A stretch of 19,626 bases of DNA from Treponema sp. (GTDB lineage: Bacteria; Spirochaetota; Spirochaetia; Treponematales; Breznakiellaceae): assembly GCA_031272575.1 (NCBI GenBank), contig JAISTO010000186.1, positions 1-19,626 of the forward strand. The letters are read 5' to 3'. How positions within the stretch are numbered: position 1 is the stretch's first letter; every line of letters begins with the position of its first letter. Under the pieces are notes generated by a model that worked only from the letters and a program-made list of their open reading frames with translations, was not told the DNA's origin and made no database searches. Positions 13,487 through 19,626 of this stretch are shown here, piece by piece. Both the position numbers and the translations under genes were made by a program.

Positions 13487-14293
13487 CAGCCCCTTTTTGT
13501 AAGCGCGAAAGAAGTTCTCCGCGACGGCGGCTTCCAGTTCCTGGGGAGCACCGCGGGGGCTGCCGGCCTCGCGGCGGAGGGCGGCAACGGCATCGCGGAT
13601 GGCGGGGAGTTCATCCCAGGAGGAGCAGGTTTTGCCCGGGAGGGGCTGGTAGGGGGCGTCGGTTTCGAAGAGGAGCCGGTCCGCGGGCAGCAGGGCCGCG
13701 GAGGCGCGGGAGTTTTTTCGTGTGCCGCAGACCGCGCCGCCCAGCGCGAAGTACGCGTTTATGCCGCGGCGCAGGATTGCCCGCGCCTCGTCGGGGGAGC
13801 CGGGCCAGGAATGAAAGATGACCGCCGGTAGGTTTTTCAACCGGTGGACATACGGGAAGAGTTTGTGCAGAGCCCTGCGGAGGTGCAGCACCATTGGGAG
13901 GCCCCGCGCGCAGGCGATATCCAACTGCGTTTCGAAGACGCGTTCCTGCGCCTCCTCTGTGGCGCGATACCGCTCCTCGTAGAGATCGAAGCCCGCCTCG
14001 CCCACGGCGCTTAAACGCCCCTCCTCCGCAAGACGGGCGAGCGCGTCGAGCGTATCGCGGCACGAGGCGGCCCCTTCCGATGCGGGCTGCTGGGGGTGGC
14101 ACCCGAAGCAGAGCACCCACGGGGCAGAGCCCGGCCCCGCGGCCGCCCGCGCCATGCCCTCGTGCATCTCATGCTGGCACAGTTCCCACCCGCTCGCCGC
14201 CACCGCGATGTCCCGCGGCAGGCGGATGCCGGTACCCTCCGCGAGGGCGTTATCGATCATGAAAAACGGGTGACAATGCGCATCCGTAAGCAT
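13475..14293 (-). CDS. TatD-family metal-dependent hydrolase (canonical ligands)
   Basis: A second TatD/YcfH-type TIM-barrel hydrolase, about 272 residues, probably a metal-dependent nuclease. The full ligand set is visible: TDAHCHPF (H6, H8), AVGEAGFDLY (E99), MVLHLRRA (H137), VIFHSWPGSP (H161) and FETDAPYQP (D212). It differs clearly from the first TatD protein in the window, so it is a divergent paralogue, not a recent copy. Two in-frame ATGs exist: 14299 abuts the AGGGGGG motif directly, while 14293 has 6 nt of spacing, so I prefer 14293. The last residues and the stop are encoded in a heptamer repeat. It is the last gene of the minus-strand operon, about 30 nt after proA. Confidence 0.93.
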   Translation of the reverse strand: MLTDAHCHPFFMIDNALAEGTGIRLPRDIAVAASGWELCQHEMHEGMARAAAGPGSAPWVLCFGCHPQQPASEGAASCRDTLDALARLAEEGRLSAVGEAGFDLYEERYRATEEAQERVFETQLDIACARGLPMVLHLRRALHKLFPYVHRLKNLPAVIFHSWPGSPDEARAILRRGINAYFALGGAVCGTRKNSRASAALLPADRLLFETDAPYQPLPGKTCSSWDELPAIRDAVAALRREAGSPRGAPQELEAAVAENFFRAYKKGLNRE

Positions 14294-14301
14294 CCCCATC
14301 C

Positions 14302-14336
14302 CCCCTAAGTCCTAACCCCTAACCCCTAACTCCTAA
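14302..14336. repeat. Heptamer tandem array, CCCCTAA type
   Basis: Five consecutive units are readable: CCCCTAA, GTCCTAA, CCCCTAA, CCCCTAA, CTCCTAA. The array fills the proA-tatD junction. The proA TAG stop (14326-14328) is part of the fourth unit, and the G-rich minus-strand sequence also forms the likely ribosome binding site of tatD. Confidence 0.9.
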
Positions 14337-15579
14337 CCTGATAATCCCCGGTGATCCGGTAGGTGATCGTGCAGAGCGCGTCCAGCCCCATGGGGCCCCG
14401 CGCGTGCAGTTTCTGCGTGCTGATGCCCAGTTCCGCGCCGAAGCCGAACTCGCCCCCGTCCGTGAAGCGGGTCGAGGCGTTCGTGTACACGCAGGCCGCG
14501 TCGACCCTGCGGCAAAAGGCCTCGGCCGCCGCGAGGTCGGCGGTCAGGATAGCCTCCGAATGCCCCGTGCCGTAACGGTTGATGTGGGAGACGGCCTCGT
14601 CGAGGGAGGAGACCGTCTTTACCGCGAGGATGCAGTCGAGGAACTCCGTCTCCCAGTCGGCCTCGGAGGCGTCCTCGAGCGCGAGGCCCGGGGGGGCATT
14701 CCCGATGGCCGCGCGGGAAGCGGGGTCGCAGCGGAGCGCCACGCGGCCCGCGAAACGAGACGCGAGCGCGGGCATAAGGGCAGCGAGCGCGTCAGCGTGC
14801 ACGAGGATGGTCTCGACCGCGTTGCACGCGCCCGGCTTCTGGGTCTTCGCGTTGTCGATAAGGGGGACCGCCCGCGCGAGATCGGCGCTTGCGTCAACAT
14901 AGATGTGACAGTTGCCTTCGCCGGTCTCGATGACCGGCACCCGCGCGTGGTCAACCACGTAGCGGATAAGATCATGCCCGCCGCGGGGGAGCACCGCGTC
15001 AATGCTTCCGCGCGCCTCGAGTATGGCGCCGACATCCGAGCGATCCTCGCTGCACGAGAGCGCGGCCGCCTCGGGTACGCCCCGGCCCGCGCTCAGGCCC
15101 TCGCGAAACGCCCGCTCGAGCGCCCGGTTCGATTCGAGGGCCGCGGAACTCCCCCGCAGCAGGATAGCGCAGCCCGCCTTGTAGGCCAGGCTTGCCGCGT
15201 CTATGGTGACGTTCGGCCGCGACTCGTAGATGATCGCTATGACCCCCAGGGGCACGGCGACTTTTTCGATGAGCAGCCCCTGCGGACTGCGCCAGCCGTC
15301 CAGCACCCTGCCCACCGGGTCTTCGAGCTTCGCGACCGTCCCGACCCCCTCGATGATCCCGTCTATGCGCGCGTCATTCAGGAGGAGCCGGTCCACCAGC
15401 GCCTCCTTCATGCCCCGCTCCCGCGCCCGCGCGACATCCTGCGCGTTGGCCGCGAGGATCGCTGGCCGCGCCGCGTCGATAGCCGCCGCCGCGGCAAGCA
15501 GCGCCGCGTCCTTGGCGGCCCTCGTCTGCAGCGCCAGCGCCCGCTGCGCCTTGCGCAGCGTATCAAACAGTTCCCGCAT
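14326..15579 (-). CDS. proA: Gamma-glutamyl phosphate reductase
   Basis: ProA reduces gamma-glutamyl phosphate with NADPH to glutamate semialdehyde, the second step of proline synthesis. The 417-residue aldehyde-dehydrogenase-fold protein has the expected motifs: PLGVIAIIYESRPNVTIDAASLAYK, ILLRGSSAALESN, QKPGACNAVET with the catalytic Cys, and EFGFGAELGISTQKLHARGPMGL near the C-terminus. The ATG at 15579 is preceded by AGGGGGA with good spacing and lies 10 nt after the fliL-like stop. The last residues (VRS) and the stop come from a heptamer repeat. No proB or proC is present here, and its partners in this operon are unrelated in function. Confidence 0.97.
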   Translation of the reverse strand: MRELFDTLRKAQRALALQTRAAKDAALLAAAAAIDAARPAILAANAQDVARARERGMKEALVDRLLLNDARIDGIIEGVGTVAKLEDPVGRVLDGWRSPQGLLIEKVAVPLGVIAIIYESRPNVTIDAASLAYKAGCAILLRGSSAALESNRALERAFREGLSAGRGVPEAAALSCSEDRSDVGAILEARGSIDAVLPRGGHDLIRYVVDHARVPVIETGEGNCHIYVDASADLARAVPLIDNAKTQKPGACNAVETILVHADALAALMPALASRFAGRVALRCDPASRAAIGNAPPGLALEDASEADWETEFLDCILAVKTVSSLDEAVSHINRYGTGHSEAILTADLAAAEAFCRRVDAACVYTNASTRFTDGGEFGFGAELGISTQKLHARGPMGLDALCTITYRITGDYQVRS

Positions 15580-15589
15580 GAAATTCCCC

Positions 15590-16066
15590 CTACTCCAGCA
15601 CCAAAAAATCCCCGAAGTCCAGCCGCTCTATCTGCCCCAGGCGCAGCGCCGCGTTGAAGCGCGCGAGCAGCGCCGCTTTCAGGGCGGGCTCGTCCTGGGC
15701 GCGGAGCGCGGCGGGCCGGAACGACGCGAAAAAGTCCCGCGCCAGGGAGCGCAGTTCGCCGGTCTTGAGCGCGAGTTCCTCCGCGAAGGCCGTATCCGCG
15801 CTCCGGTACGGGAACGTAATGGTGACCACGACCGCCGCGGCCTCCGGCTCGGGGCTGCGTACGCGGATAGTGCCTATGCCGCGAAAGACGCTCTCGCTGT
15901 GCATAGGACTGCCGGCGCCCGCGGGCGCGGCGGCGGCGTCCCGCGCGGGCGCCCGTTTCGCCAGCAGCCCGTAGACGGTACCCCCCGCGAGGACGCCGAG
16001 CAGGGCAAGCGCGGTGATCCAGAGCGCCCGGCAGCAGAGCGCGCCGCGCCGCGAGGGGGCAGACAC
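15590..16066 (-). CDS. FliL-like single-pass membrane protein
   Basis: A 158-residue protein with a short basic N-terminus, one membrane helix (about 13-35), and an extracytoplasmic domain of about 100 residues. The pattern fits FliL: a strand giving IGTIRVRSPEPEAAAVVVTITFPY, a helix with LKTGELRSLARDFFAS, and a final strand ending IERLDFGDFLVLE. FliL proteins sit around the flagellar stator and modulate motor function. Sequence similarity is weak, so the family name is a structural guess. The GTG start overlaps the upstream ricT-like stop by one base (TAGTG), so translation is probably coupled. There are no other flagellar genes in the window. Confidence 0.7.
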   Translation of the reverse strand: MSAPSRRGALCCRALWITALALLGVLAGGTVYGLLAKRAPARDAAAAPAGAGSPMHSESVFRGIGTIRVRSPEPEAAAVVVTITFPYRSADTAFAEELALKTGELRSLARDFFASFRPAALRAQDEPALKAALLARFNAALRLGQIERLDFGDFLVLE

Positions 16067-17094
16067 TACAGCGCCGTCCCCTTTTTCAGAGTCCAGTGGC
16101 CGTCGCTTTTTTCGAACGCGTCCTTCAGCACGGACACCTCGCGGCCATCCTCCGCTTCCATCTGCACCTTGCCGGTAATCGCGTTCACTTCCTTGACCTT
16201 CCAGGTGACGCCGTTATGCCCTATGCGGCAGCCGCGGGGGGGTATGCTGTGCTGCTGCTCCGCGTAAAACTGGTCCTCGTAGGCGATGCAGCAGAGCAGT
16301 TTGTCGCAGGGGCCGGATATTTTCATCGAATTGATAGAGAGATTTTGCAATTTTGCGGTTTTTACATTGACGGACTGGAGGCGGTCCAGTATGGTGCGGC
16401 AGCAGTAGGGCCTGCCGCAGATGCCGAAGCCGCCGGTAATGCGCGGCTCGTCCCGCACCCCGATCTGCACCATCTCGATGCGGGCGCGGAGCGTGGCCGA
16501 CAGGTCACGAATCAACTCGCGGAAGTCGACCATTTTTTCCGCGGTGAAGGACACGACGATCTTCGGCTCGCTGAGGATATAGTGAACGGACACGAGTTTC
16601 ATCTCCAGACCGTATGCGCTGATACGCTCCTTGCAGATATCGAAGGCGCGGCGCTCCCAGTCGCGGTGGCTCTCGGCGCGGCGCAGTTCCTCGCTCGTGG
16701 CGGGCCGCTCGATGCGGGCGATCTTCCGCCCCCCCCGGCAGCACTGCGGGTTCTGCCGGCCCAGCACCTGCGCCAGGTCGAGCACCTGCTCCTTGCTCCT
16801 GCCGAAGCGGGTCGACACCAGCACCATATCCCCGGGGGCGAGCGGGTCTCCGGTGTAGGCCCCCAGGAAACTCTCGCAGGAGAACTTGAGCCGGAGCCGG
16901 TAGATCGGGATGGCCGCGTCCGGCGAGTCCATCACATCGACCACCGCCGCCGGGCTTTCGGCCTCCCCCTCTTCGCCGACCGGGCCGGGGCCGGCCTCCA
17001 GGCGCGACAGATCCCCGTCTTCGAGCGTATCCTCTATGTATTCGGCGTCGTCCGCGTATTCCGCGTAGTCCGCGTATTCGTCTCTAGTCGACAT
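16066..17094 (-). CDS. PSP1-domain protein, RicT/YaaT-like
   Basis: A 342-residue homologue of the PSP1/RicT (YaaT) family. In Bacillus the RicA-RicF-RicT complex binds iron-sulfur clusters and aids RNase Y-dependent RNA maturation. The PSP1 core runs from about 85 to 275 and includes DMVLVSTRFGRSKEQVL and GGFGICGRPYCC. The conserved cysteines are C226, C231, C232, C263, C268 and C269 (SGPCDKLLCCIAYE). The first 60 residues are acidic; residues 6-20 are EYA/DYA-type triplets encoded by five tandem 9-nt repeats. I chose ATG at 17094; a TTG directly before it is in frame. It overlaps the yaaR-like gene by 11 nt. RicA and RicF are not in the window. Confidence 0.9.
   Translation of the reverse strand: MSTRDEYADYAEYADDAEYIEDTLEDGDLSRLEAGPGPVGEEGEAESPAAVVDVMDSPDAAIPIYRLRLKFSCESFLGAYTGDPLAPGDMVLVSTRFGRSKEQVLDLAQVLGRQNPQCCRGGRKIARIERPATSEELRRAESHRDWERRAFDICKERISAYGLEMKLVSVHYILSEPKIVVSFTAEKMVDFRELIRDLSATLRARIEMVQIGVRDEPRITGGFGICGRPYCCRTILDRLQSVNVKTAKLQNLSINSMKISGPCDKLLCCIAYEDQFYAEQQHSIPPRGCRIGHNGVTWKVKEVNAITGKVQMEAEDGREVSVLKDAFEKSDGHWTLKKGTAL
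17035..17079 (-). repeat. In-frame 9-nt tandem repeats in ricT-like gene
   Basis: Five 9-nt units encode EYA, DYA, EYA, DDA and EYI (residues 6-20 of the ricT-like protein). Unit changes would add or remove three residues without a frameshift. The encoded segment is acidic and tyrosine-rich. Confidence 0.8.
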
Positions 17095-17653
17095 CAACCT
17101 TTCCCTTTACTATCAAATTGACCAATAAGCCCCGGATTTCCTCGAGGCGCGAGAGCAGTTCGGTCTGCTTCACCTGCCCCGCCAGCACCCCGGCCGCCAG
17201 GCGCTCCAGTTTTTCGTCCACCACGCGTACCGTTTCGAACGATTTGCGCTCTCTGGCCTTTTCTTCCCAGAGGCGGCCCTTGTAGCCGGGCTTCTGCCCC
17301 TGCGGGATGCCCTCGCTCTTTGCGATATCGTAGCCGTTGCTCACCACATAGTGCAGGAAATCCCGCACGGCCCGCTTGTAGGCCAGCATCTCGTCCTTTA
17401 GGGGGCGCTCCCGCAGGGCATCTCCCGCGCTGTGCACCCCATCCAGAAGCCGCGCCAGCGCCTCCTCCGAAGGCGCCGTCCCGCCGAGGGGGCCCAGTTC
17501 CAGGCCGCCGCCCCACTCGTTTTGCAGCGCCGCTTCGAAACGCCCCCCGAAAATCCGCGAGAGGCCCTTTTTCCCCCCGGGCTTTTTCGCCTCGGCCCGG
17601 GGCTGGCCCGCCAAAAGCGGGTTGAAAAAAGCGCCGGCGTCAATTTTATCCAC
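17084..17653 (-). CDS. DUF327 (YaaR-like) protein
   Basis: A 189-residue cytoplasmic protein of the YaaR/DUF327 family, function unknown. The family core is in the C-terminal two thirds: LKDEMLAYKRAVRDFLHYVVSNGYDI (about 85-110), then KSFETVRVVDEKLERLA and LLSRLEEIRGLLVNLIVKGKVDVD. The first 70 residues are basic and Gly-rich, unlike the core. The start is GTG at 17653, inside the bactofilin stop region (8-nt overlap). Its end overlaps the ricT-like gene. Pairing of YaaR and YaaT family genes in one operon is also seen in Firmicutes, supporting the assignment. Confidence 0.87.
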   Translation of the reverse strand: MDKIDAGAFFNPLLAGQPRAEAKKPGGKKGLSRIFGGRFEAALQNEWGGGLELGPLGGTAPSEEALARLLDGVHSAGDALRERPLKDEMLAYKRAVRDFLHYVVSNGYDIAKSEGIPQGQKPGYKGRLWEEKARERKSFETVRVVDEKLERLAAGVLAGQVKQTELLSRLEEIRGLLVNLIVKGKVDVD

Positions 17654-18002
17654 TCGGGGCCCTCGAGACCTCCGCCGCGCAGACCTTGACCCGCCCGTGG
17701 ATAAGGCAGCCCTCGTCAGCCTGAATACGCCGTGTCACCACATTGCCGAGCACGATGCCGCTTGAGAGCACCACGAGGCGCTCGGTCGCCGTAATGTTGC
17801 CCGCGACGACCCCGCCCACCACCACCGTGGTCCCGCTGACGCTGCTCTTGAGCCGCGCGCCCTCGCCTATGACCACGCGGCCCCGCGCGGACAGGTTCCC
17901 CCGCACATTCCCGTCTACGCGGGTAAAGCCGCCGGCGTTCAGATCCCCCTCTATGCACGTCCCCGGCCCGATAATTGTATTGATTGAATAATCCCGCGCC
18001 AT
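17646..18002 (-). CDS. Bactofilin (polymer-forming cytoskeletal protein)
   Basis: A 118-residue bactofilin (CcmA/BacA, DUF583). These proteins form nucleotide-independent filaments at the inner membrane and guide peptidoglycan enzymes; in Helicobacter and Leptospira they help set helical shape. The right-handed beta-helix signature is visible from about residue 8 to 108: IIGPGTCIEGDLNAGGFTRVDGNVRGNL, then repeating GxVxAGxI and SGxVxGNV strands. The ATG at 18002 follows AGGGG with suitable spacing, 8 nt after the M23 gene. The direct pairing with an M23 peptidase matches known bactofilin operons and suggests the two work together on the cell wall. Confidence 0.95.
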   Translation of the reverse strand: MARDYSINTIIGPGTCIEGDLNAGGFTRVDGNVRGNLSARGRVVIGEGARLKSSVSGTTVVVGGVVAGNITATERLVVLSSGIVLGNVVTRRIQADEGCLIHGRVKVCAAEVSRAPSG

Positions 18003-18010
18003 GGTATCCC

Positions 18011-19069
18011 CTAGTTCGTCTGCGTTTTGCTTCGCGTATTCGCCACGTTGAGGTACTTGTACGGGTCGACCACATCGGAGCCCACATGCACCTCGTAGTG
18101 GAGATGCGGCCCGGTCGACAGCCCCGTGTTGCCGATATAGCCGATCACATCCCCCTGGCTTACCCGCTGCCCGATCTTCACTTTGGCGGAGAGGAGATGC
18201 CCGTAACGGGTATAGATGCCATGTTTATGTTGAATGATGACGTTATTGCCGAAGCCGCCGAGATCGTCGTAATAGACCGCCACGACCTGGCCGTCCGCGG
18301 TGGAGACGATCGGGTCCCCCTGCCGGTAGGTGGACAGGTCTATACCCTTGTGAATGTAGTACTGGCCGGTGAAGGGGTTTTCGGTCTGCCCAAAATAAGT
18401 TGAAATATGCCCTATGCCCCCCTTGATGGGCCAGATGTTCGGAATTTCGCTGAGGAGGGCGCTTTGGGAACTGAGTTGGGTGCCGATCTCTTTGATCGGC
18501 TTGGCGGCGGATGACAGATACTCGGCTATGCGGCGGAGGTCTTCGACCTCCTGGAGGGTCCCTTCCGGGGTCTCGCGCACATCAAAAAATGATGAAAGGT
18601 CCCCGGCAGGCGCGGCGCTGTTCCCCCGGCCCGCGCCGGCGGCCCCCCCGTGCTCAGAGCCCATGGCCTTGAGCGCGTCCCGCAGGGCCGGCTCGAATTC
18701 CTTCGTCTGACGCAGCAGGGCCGCCACTTCGTCCCGCAGTTGGTCCAGATTCGCCTGCGCGTCCTTGAGCCGGCTGTCCCGCGCGGCGATCGTATCCTTT
18801 GCCGAGTTCCACGAGACCCCGTACCAGAGGAGCGCCGCCGCGAAACCCGCCAGCACGACGACTATGCCGAAAAGCATCAGCAGGCTGACACGCAGATTGA
18901 TGGTTTTTTTACCCGAATGCGGTACCAGCACGAGGGTATACCCGCGCGAGAGGAAGCGCCCCAGGGCCCGAAAGAAGGCCGCGATCCCCTTTACCGCGCC
19001 AAGCGCCCCGTTTTTGACCTTGCGAACGAGGCTATTTTCAAAACGTTTGTAATCGTGCAACTGCGCCAC
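18011..19069 (-). CDS. Membrane-anchored M23 peptidase (LytM-like peptidoglycan endopeptidase)
   Basis: A 352-residue protein with a basic cytoplasmic N-terminus (1-58), a membrane helix (61-83), a coiled-coil stretch (about 89-135), a Gly/Ala-rich linker and a C-terminal M23 domain (about 212-342). The zinc ligands look intact: HKGID (H240, D244) and PHLHYEV (H322, H324), with H291 in YTRYGHLLS. It should cut peptidoglycan cross-links in the periplasm. The frame stays open for about 110 more codons upstream, but those lie in the promoter and repeats. I chose GTG at 19069: it follows AAAGGG and a strong promoter, and the conserved-looking sequence begins there. It heads the seven-gene operon. 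Confidence 0.93.
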   Translation of the reverse strand: MAQLHDYKRFENSLVRKVKNGALGAVKGIAAFFRALGRFLSRGYTLVLVPHSGKKTINLRVSLLMLFGIVVVLAGFAAALLWYGVSWNSAKDTIAARDSRLKDAQANLDQLRDEVAALLRQTKEFEPALRDALKAMGSEHGGAAGAGRGNSAAPAGDLSSFFDVRETPEGTLQEVEDLRRIAEYLSSAAKPIKEIGTQLSSQSALLSEIPNIWPIKGGIGHISTYFGQTENPFTGQYYIHKGIDLSTYRQGDPIVSTADGQVVAVYYDDLGGFGNNVIIQHKHGIYTRYGHLLSAKVKIGQRVSQGDVIGYIGNTGLSTGPHLHYEVHVGSDVVDPYKYLNVANTRSKTQTN

Positions 19070-19099
19070 TATAGTTATTCCCTTTATAGTATCGGCATT

Positions 19100-19128
19100 A
19101 ATATACGATAAGTCGAGAGGAATGTCAA
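19100..19128 (-). promoter_or_regulatory. Sigma70-type promoter of the M23-bactofilin operon
   Basis: On the minus strand, a perfect TTGACA (19123-19128), a 17-nt spacer and TATATT (19100-19105) are seen. Transcription would begin near 19093, leaving a leader of about 24 nt with AAAGGG upstream of the GTG at 19069. It probably drives all seven minus-strand genes down to the tatD at 13475. Confidence 0.9.
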
Positions 19129-19191
19129 GGGGGGGGAAGGCGGCGCAATTCGAGGGAACGGGGCGGGGACTAATGTCTGCGTGATGCCTGT

Positions 19192-19221
19192 GGGACTTGG
19201 GAATTGGGACTTGGGAATTGG
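19192..19221. repeat. Heptamer array, GGGACTT/GGGAATT
   Basis: GGGACTT (19192-19198), GGGAATT, GGGACTT and GGGAATT (ending 19219) alternate, so it is also a 14-nt unit repeated twice, followed by GG. Confidence 0.9.
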
Positions 19222-19301
19222 TCGTGATGCGGGGGCGCGAGGTGGAGCGAGTGAGGGCAGCGGAGTGCATGGGGGAGTAGGGGGCGCGGAGCGCTTGGGG
19301 A

Positions 19302-19410
19302 GTGGAAAATGGACGGTGGAGGGCGTGGTTCGCAAATCTTTCGTAGCACCCCATGCATATCGGTAGTACGAGAGACCGGTGAACCACTCCCTCCACTGTC
19401 CACTTTCCAC
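19302..19410. repeat. Imperfect 30-nt inverted repeat built of heptamers
   Basis: The left arm 19302-19331 and right arm 19381-19410 are reverse complements at 27 of 30 positions and are separated by 49 nt. The left arm contains TGGAAAA, TGGACGG, TGGAGGG (19303-19323). The right arm contains TCCACTG, TCCACTT, TCCACCG (19392-19412). The pair could form a hairpin in RNA or DNA. Confidence 0.85.
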
Positions 19411-19466
19411 CGTCCGCGCCCCGACCTCCGCTCGCTCCCCCTCACCCCGCGCCCACGCGCCGCGTC

Positions 19467-19508
19467 CCCCACTCCCCACTCCCCACTCCCCACTCCCTAT
19501 TCCCTACC
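19467..19508. repeat. Heptamer tandem array, CCCCACT type, six units
   Basis: Four perfect CCCCACT units (19467-19494) are followed by CCCTATT (19495-19501) and CCCTACC (19502-19508). It is the same repeat as the array at 16-50, in the same orientation. Confidence 0.9.
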
Positions 19509-19525
19509 AGCAATTTTACATTTAA

Positions 19526-19553
19526 CCACGGACCCCTAACCACGGACCCCACG
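19526..19553. repeat. Heptamer array, CCACGGA/CCCCTAA
   Basis: CCACGGA, CCCCTAA, CCACGGA, CCCCACG follow one another without gaps. One unit is identical to the CCCCTAA heptamer between proA and tatD, and CCCCACG matches the last unit at 44-50. Confidence 0.8.
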
Positions 19554-19626
19554 GACAAAAATTACTAAAATAGAGCCCACTCCGAAAACAAGGAATTTTA
19601 AGAAAGTAAACGCGAATTACGCTAAT

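Larger units (their letters stand above)
19129..19626. other. Gene-free, repeat-packed right end
   Basis: No coding region is supported in this stretch of about 500 nt. It holds several different heptamer-period arrays, an imperfect 30-nt inverted repeat, and from about 19510 a switch to A/T-rich sequence. Short ORFs crossing it consist of repeat translations. A gene may begin beyond the window edge. Confidence 0.7.

Noticed and set aside
13385..13831. Plus-strand ORFs after rplS
   Set aside because: They consist of translated hairpin and repeat DNA followed by the antisense of tatD, and have no ribosome binding site.
13475..14293. Second tatD as a recent duplicate of the first
   Set aside because: The two proteins share only family motifs, differ in length and in the key acidic ligand, and are about 10 kb apart. 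They look like old paralogues.
14404..15657. Plus-strand ORF of 417 codons
   Set aside because: It is antisense to proA and the start of the fliL-like gene, and its translation shows no family motif.
16096..17121. Plus-strand ORF of 341 codons
   Set aside because: It is antisense to the ricT-like gene, which has a complete conserved cysteine set.
19070..19396. N-terminal extension of the M23 peptidase
   Set aside because: The extra codons cover the TTGACA/TATATT promoter and heptamer repeats. The GTG at 19069 has a better ribosome binding site and starts the plausible protein.
19192..19553. Possible CRISPR array
   Set aside because: The repeats are 7 nt units without spacers of regular length, and no cas gene is present.

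Overview
This window is a GC-rich bacterial chromosome segment, most likely from a Treponema-like spirochaete. The evidence is the gene content: an M23 peptidase, bactofilin, DUF327 (YaaR-like), PSP1/RicT and FliL-like cluster, a DUF5312-type protein that I know mainly from treponemes, and a ribosomal block in the order rpsP, KH protein, rimM, trmD, rplS. I saw no rRNA, tRNA, CRISPR array, transposase or phage gene. Seventeen genes are supported. The many long ORFs on opposite strands and in other frames look like high-GC shadows.

Layout. (1) recQ on + (106-2031) has a promoter directly against its start codon. It converges on a TatD-family hydrolase on - (2306-3079), which has its own near-consensus sigma70-type promoter. 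(2) ackA and a NUDIX hydrolase form a minus-strand pair (5113 to 3228). They are divergent from a plus-strand pair of spirochaete-type proteins of unknown function (5237-8921). (3) A secreted, von Willebrand A-like protein and a membrane-anchored, beta-rich protein overlap by ATGA (9000-11050). (4) The compact rpsP-khpA-rimM-trmD-rplS operon (11149-13344) has a consensus-like promoter. (5) A foldback-rich convergent spacer follows at 13345-13474. (6) A tightly packed minus-strand operon reads M23 peptidase, bactofilin, yaaR-like, ricT-like, fliL-like, proA, tatD (19069 down to 13475). (7) A gene-free right end (about 19130-19626) is packed with short repeats.

How the parts work together. The right-hand operon joins envelope-shape functions (a membrane-anchored peptidoglycan peptidase and a bactofilin scaffold) to flagellum-associated and regulatory proteins, then to proline synthesis and a nuclease-like hydrolase. 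That fits coordinated building of a helical, periplasmically flagellated cell. The central block makes and modifies ribosomes and tRNA. ackA gives ATP from acetyl phosphate in fermentation.

Most notable observations. Several intergenic spaces carry different tandem repeats that all share a 7-nt period, and two of these arrays supply the stop codons of proA and the second tatD gene. Three plus-strand transcription units have a -10-like hexamer exactly 6 nt before the start codon, which suggests leaderless mRNAs. The first TatD protein has Glu where the family has its metal-binding Asp. I did not identify a clear new defence or mobile system. The best candidates for undescribed biology are the 579/651-residue pair, the vWA-like/anchored pair and the heptamer repeats.
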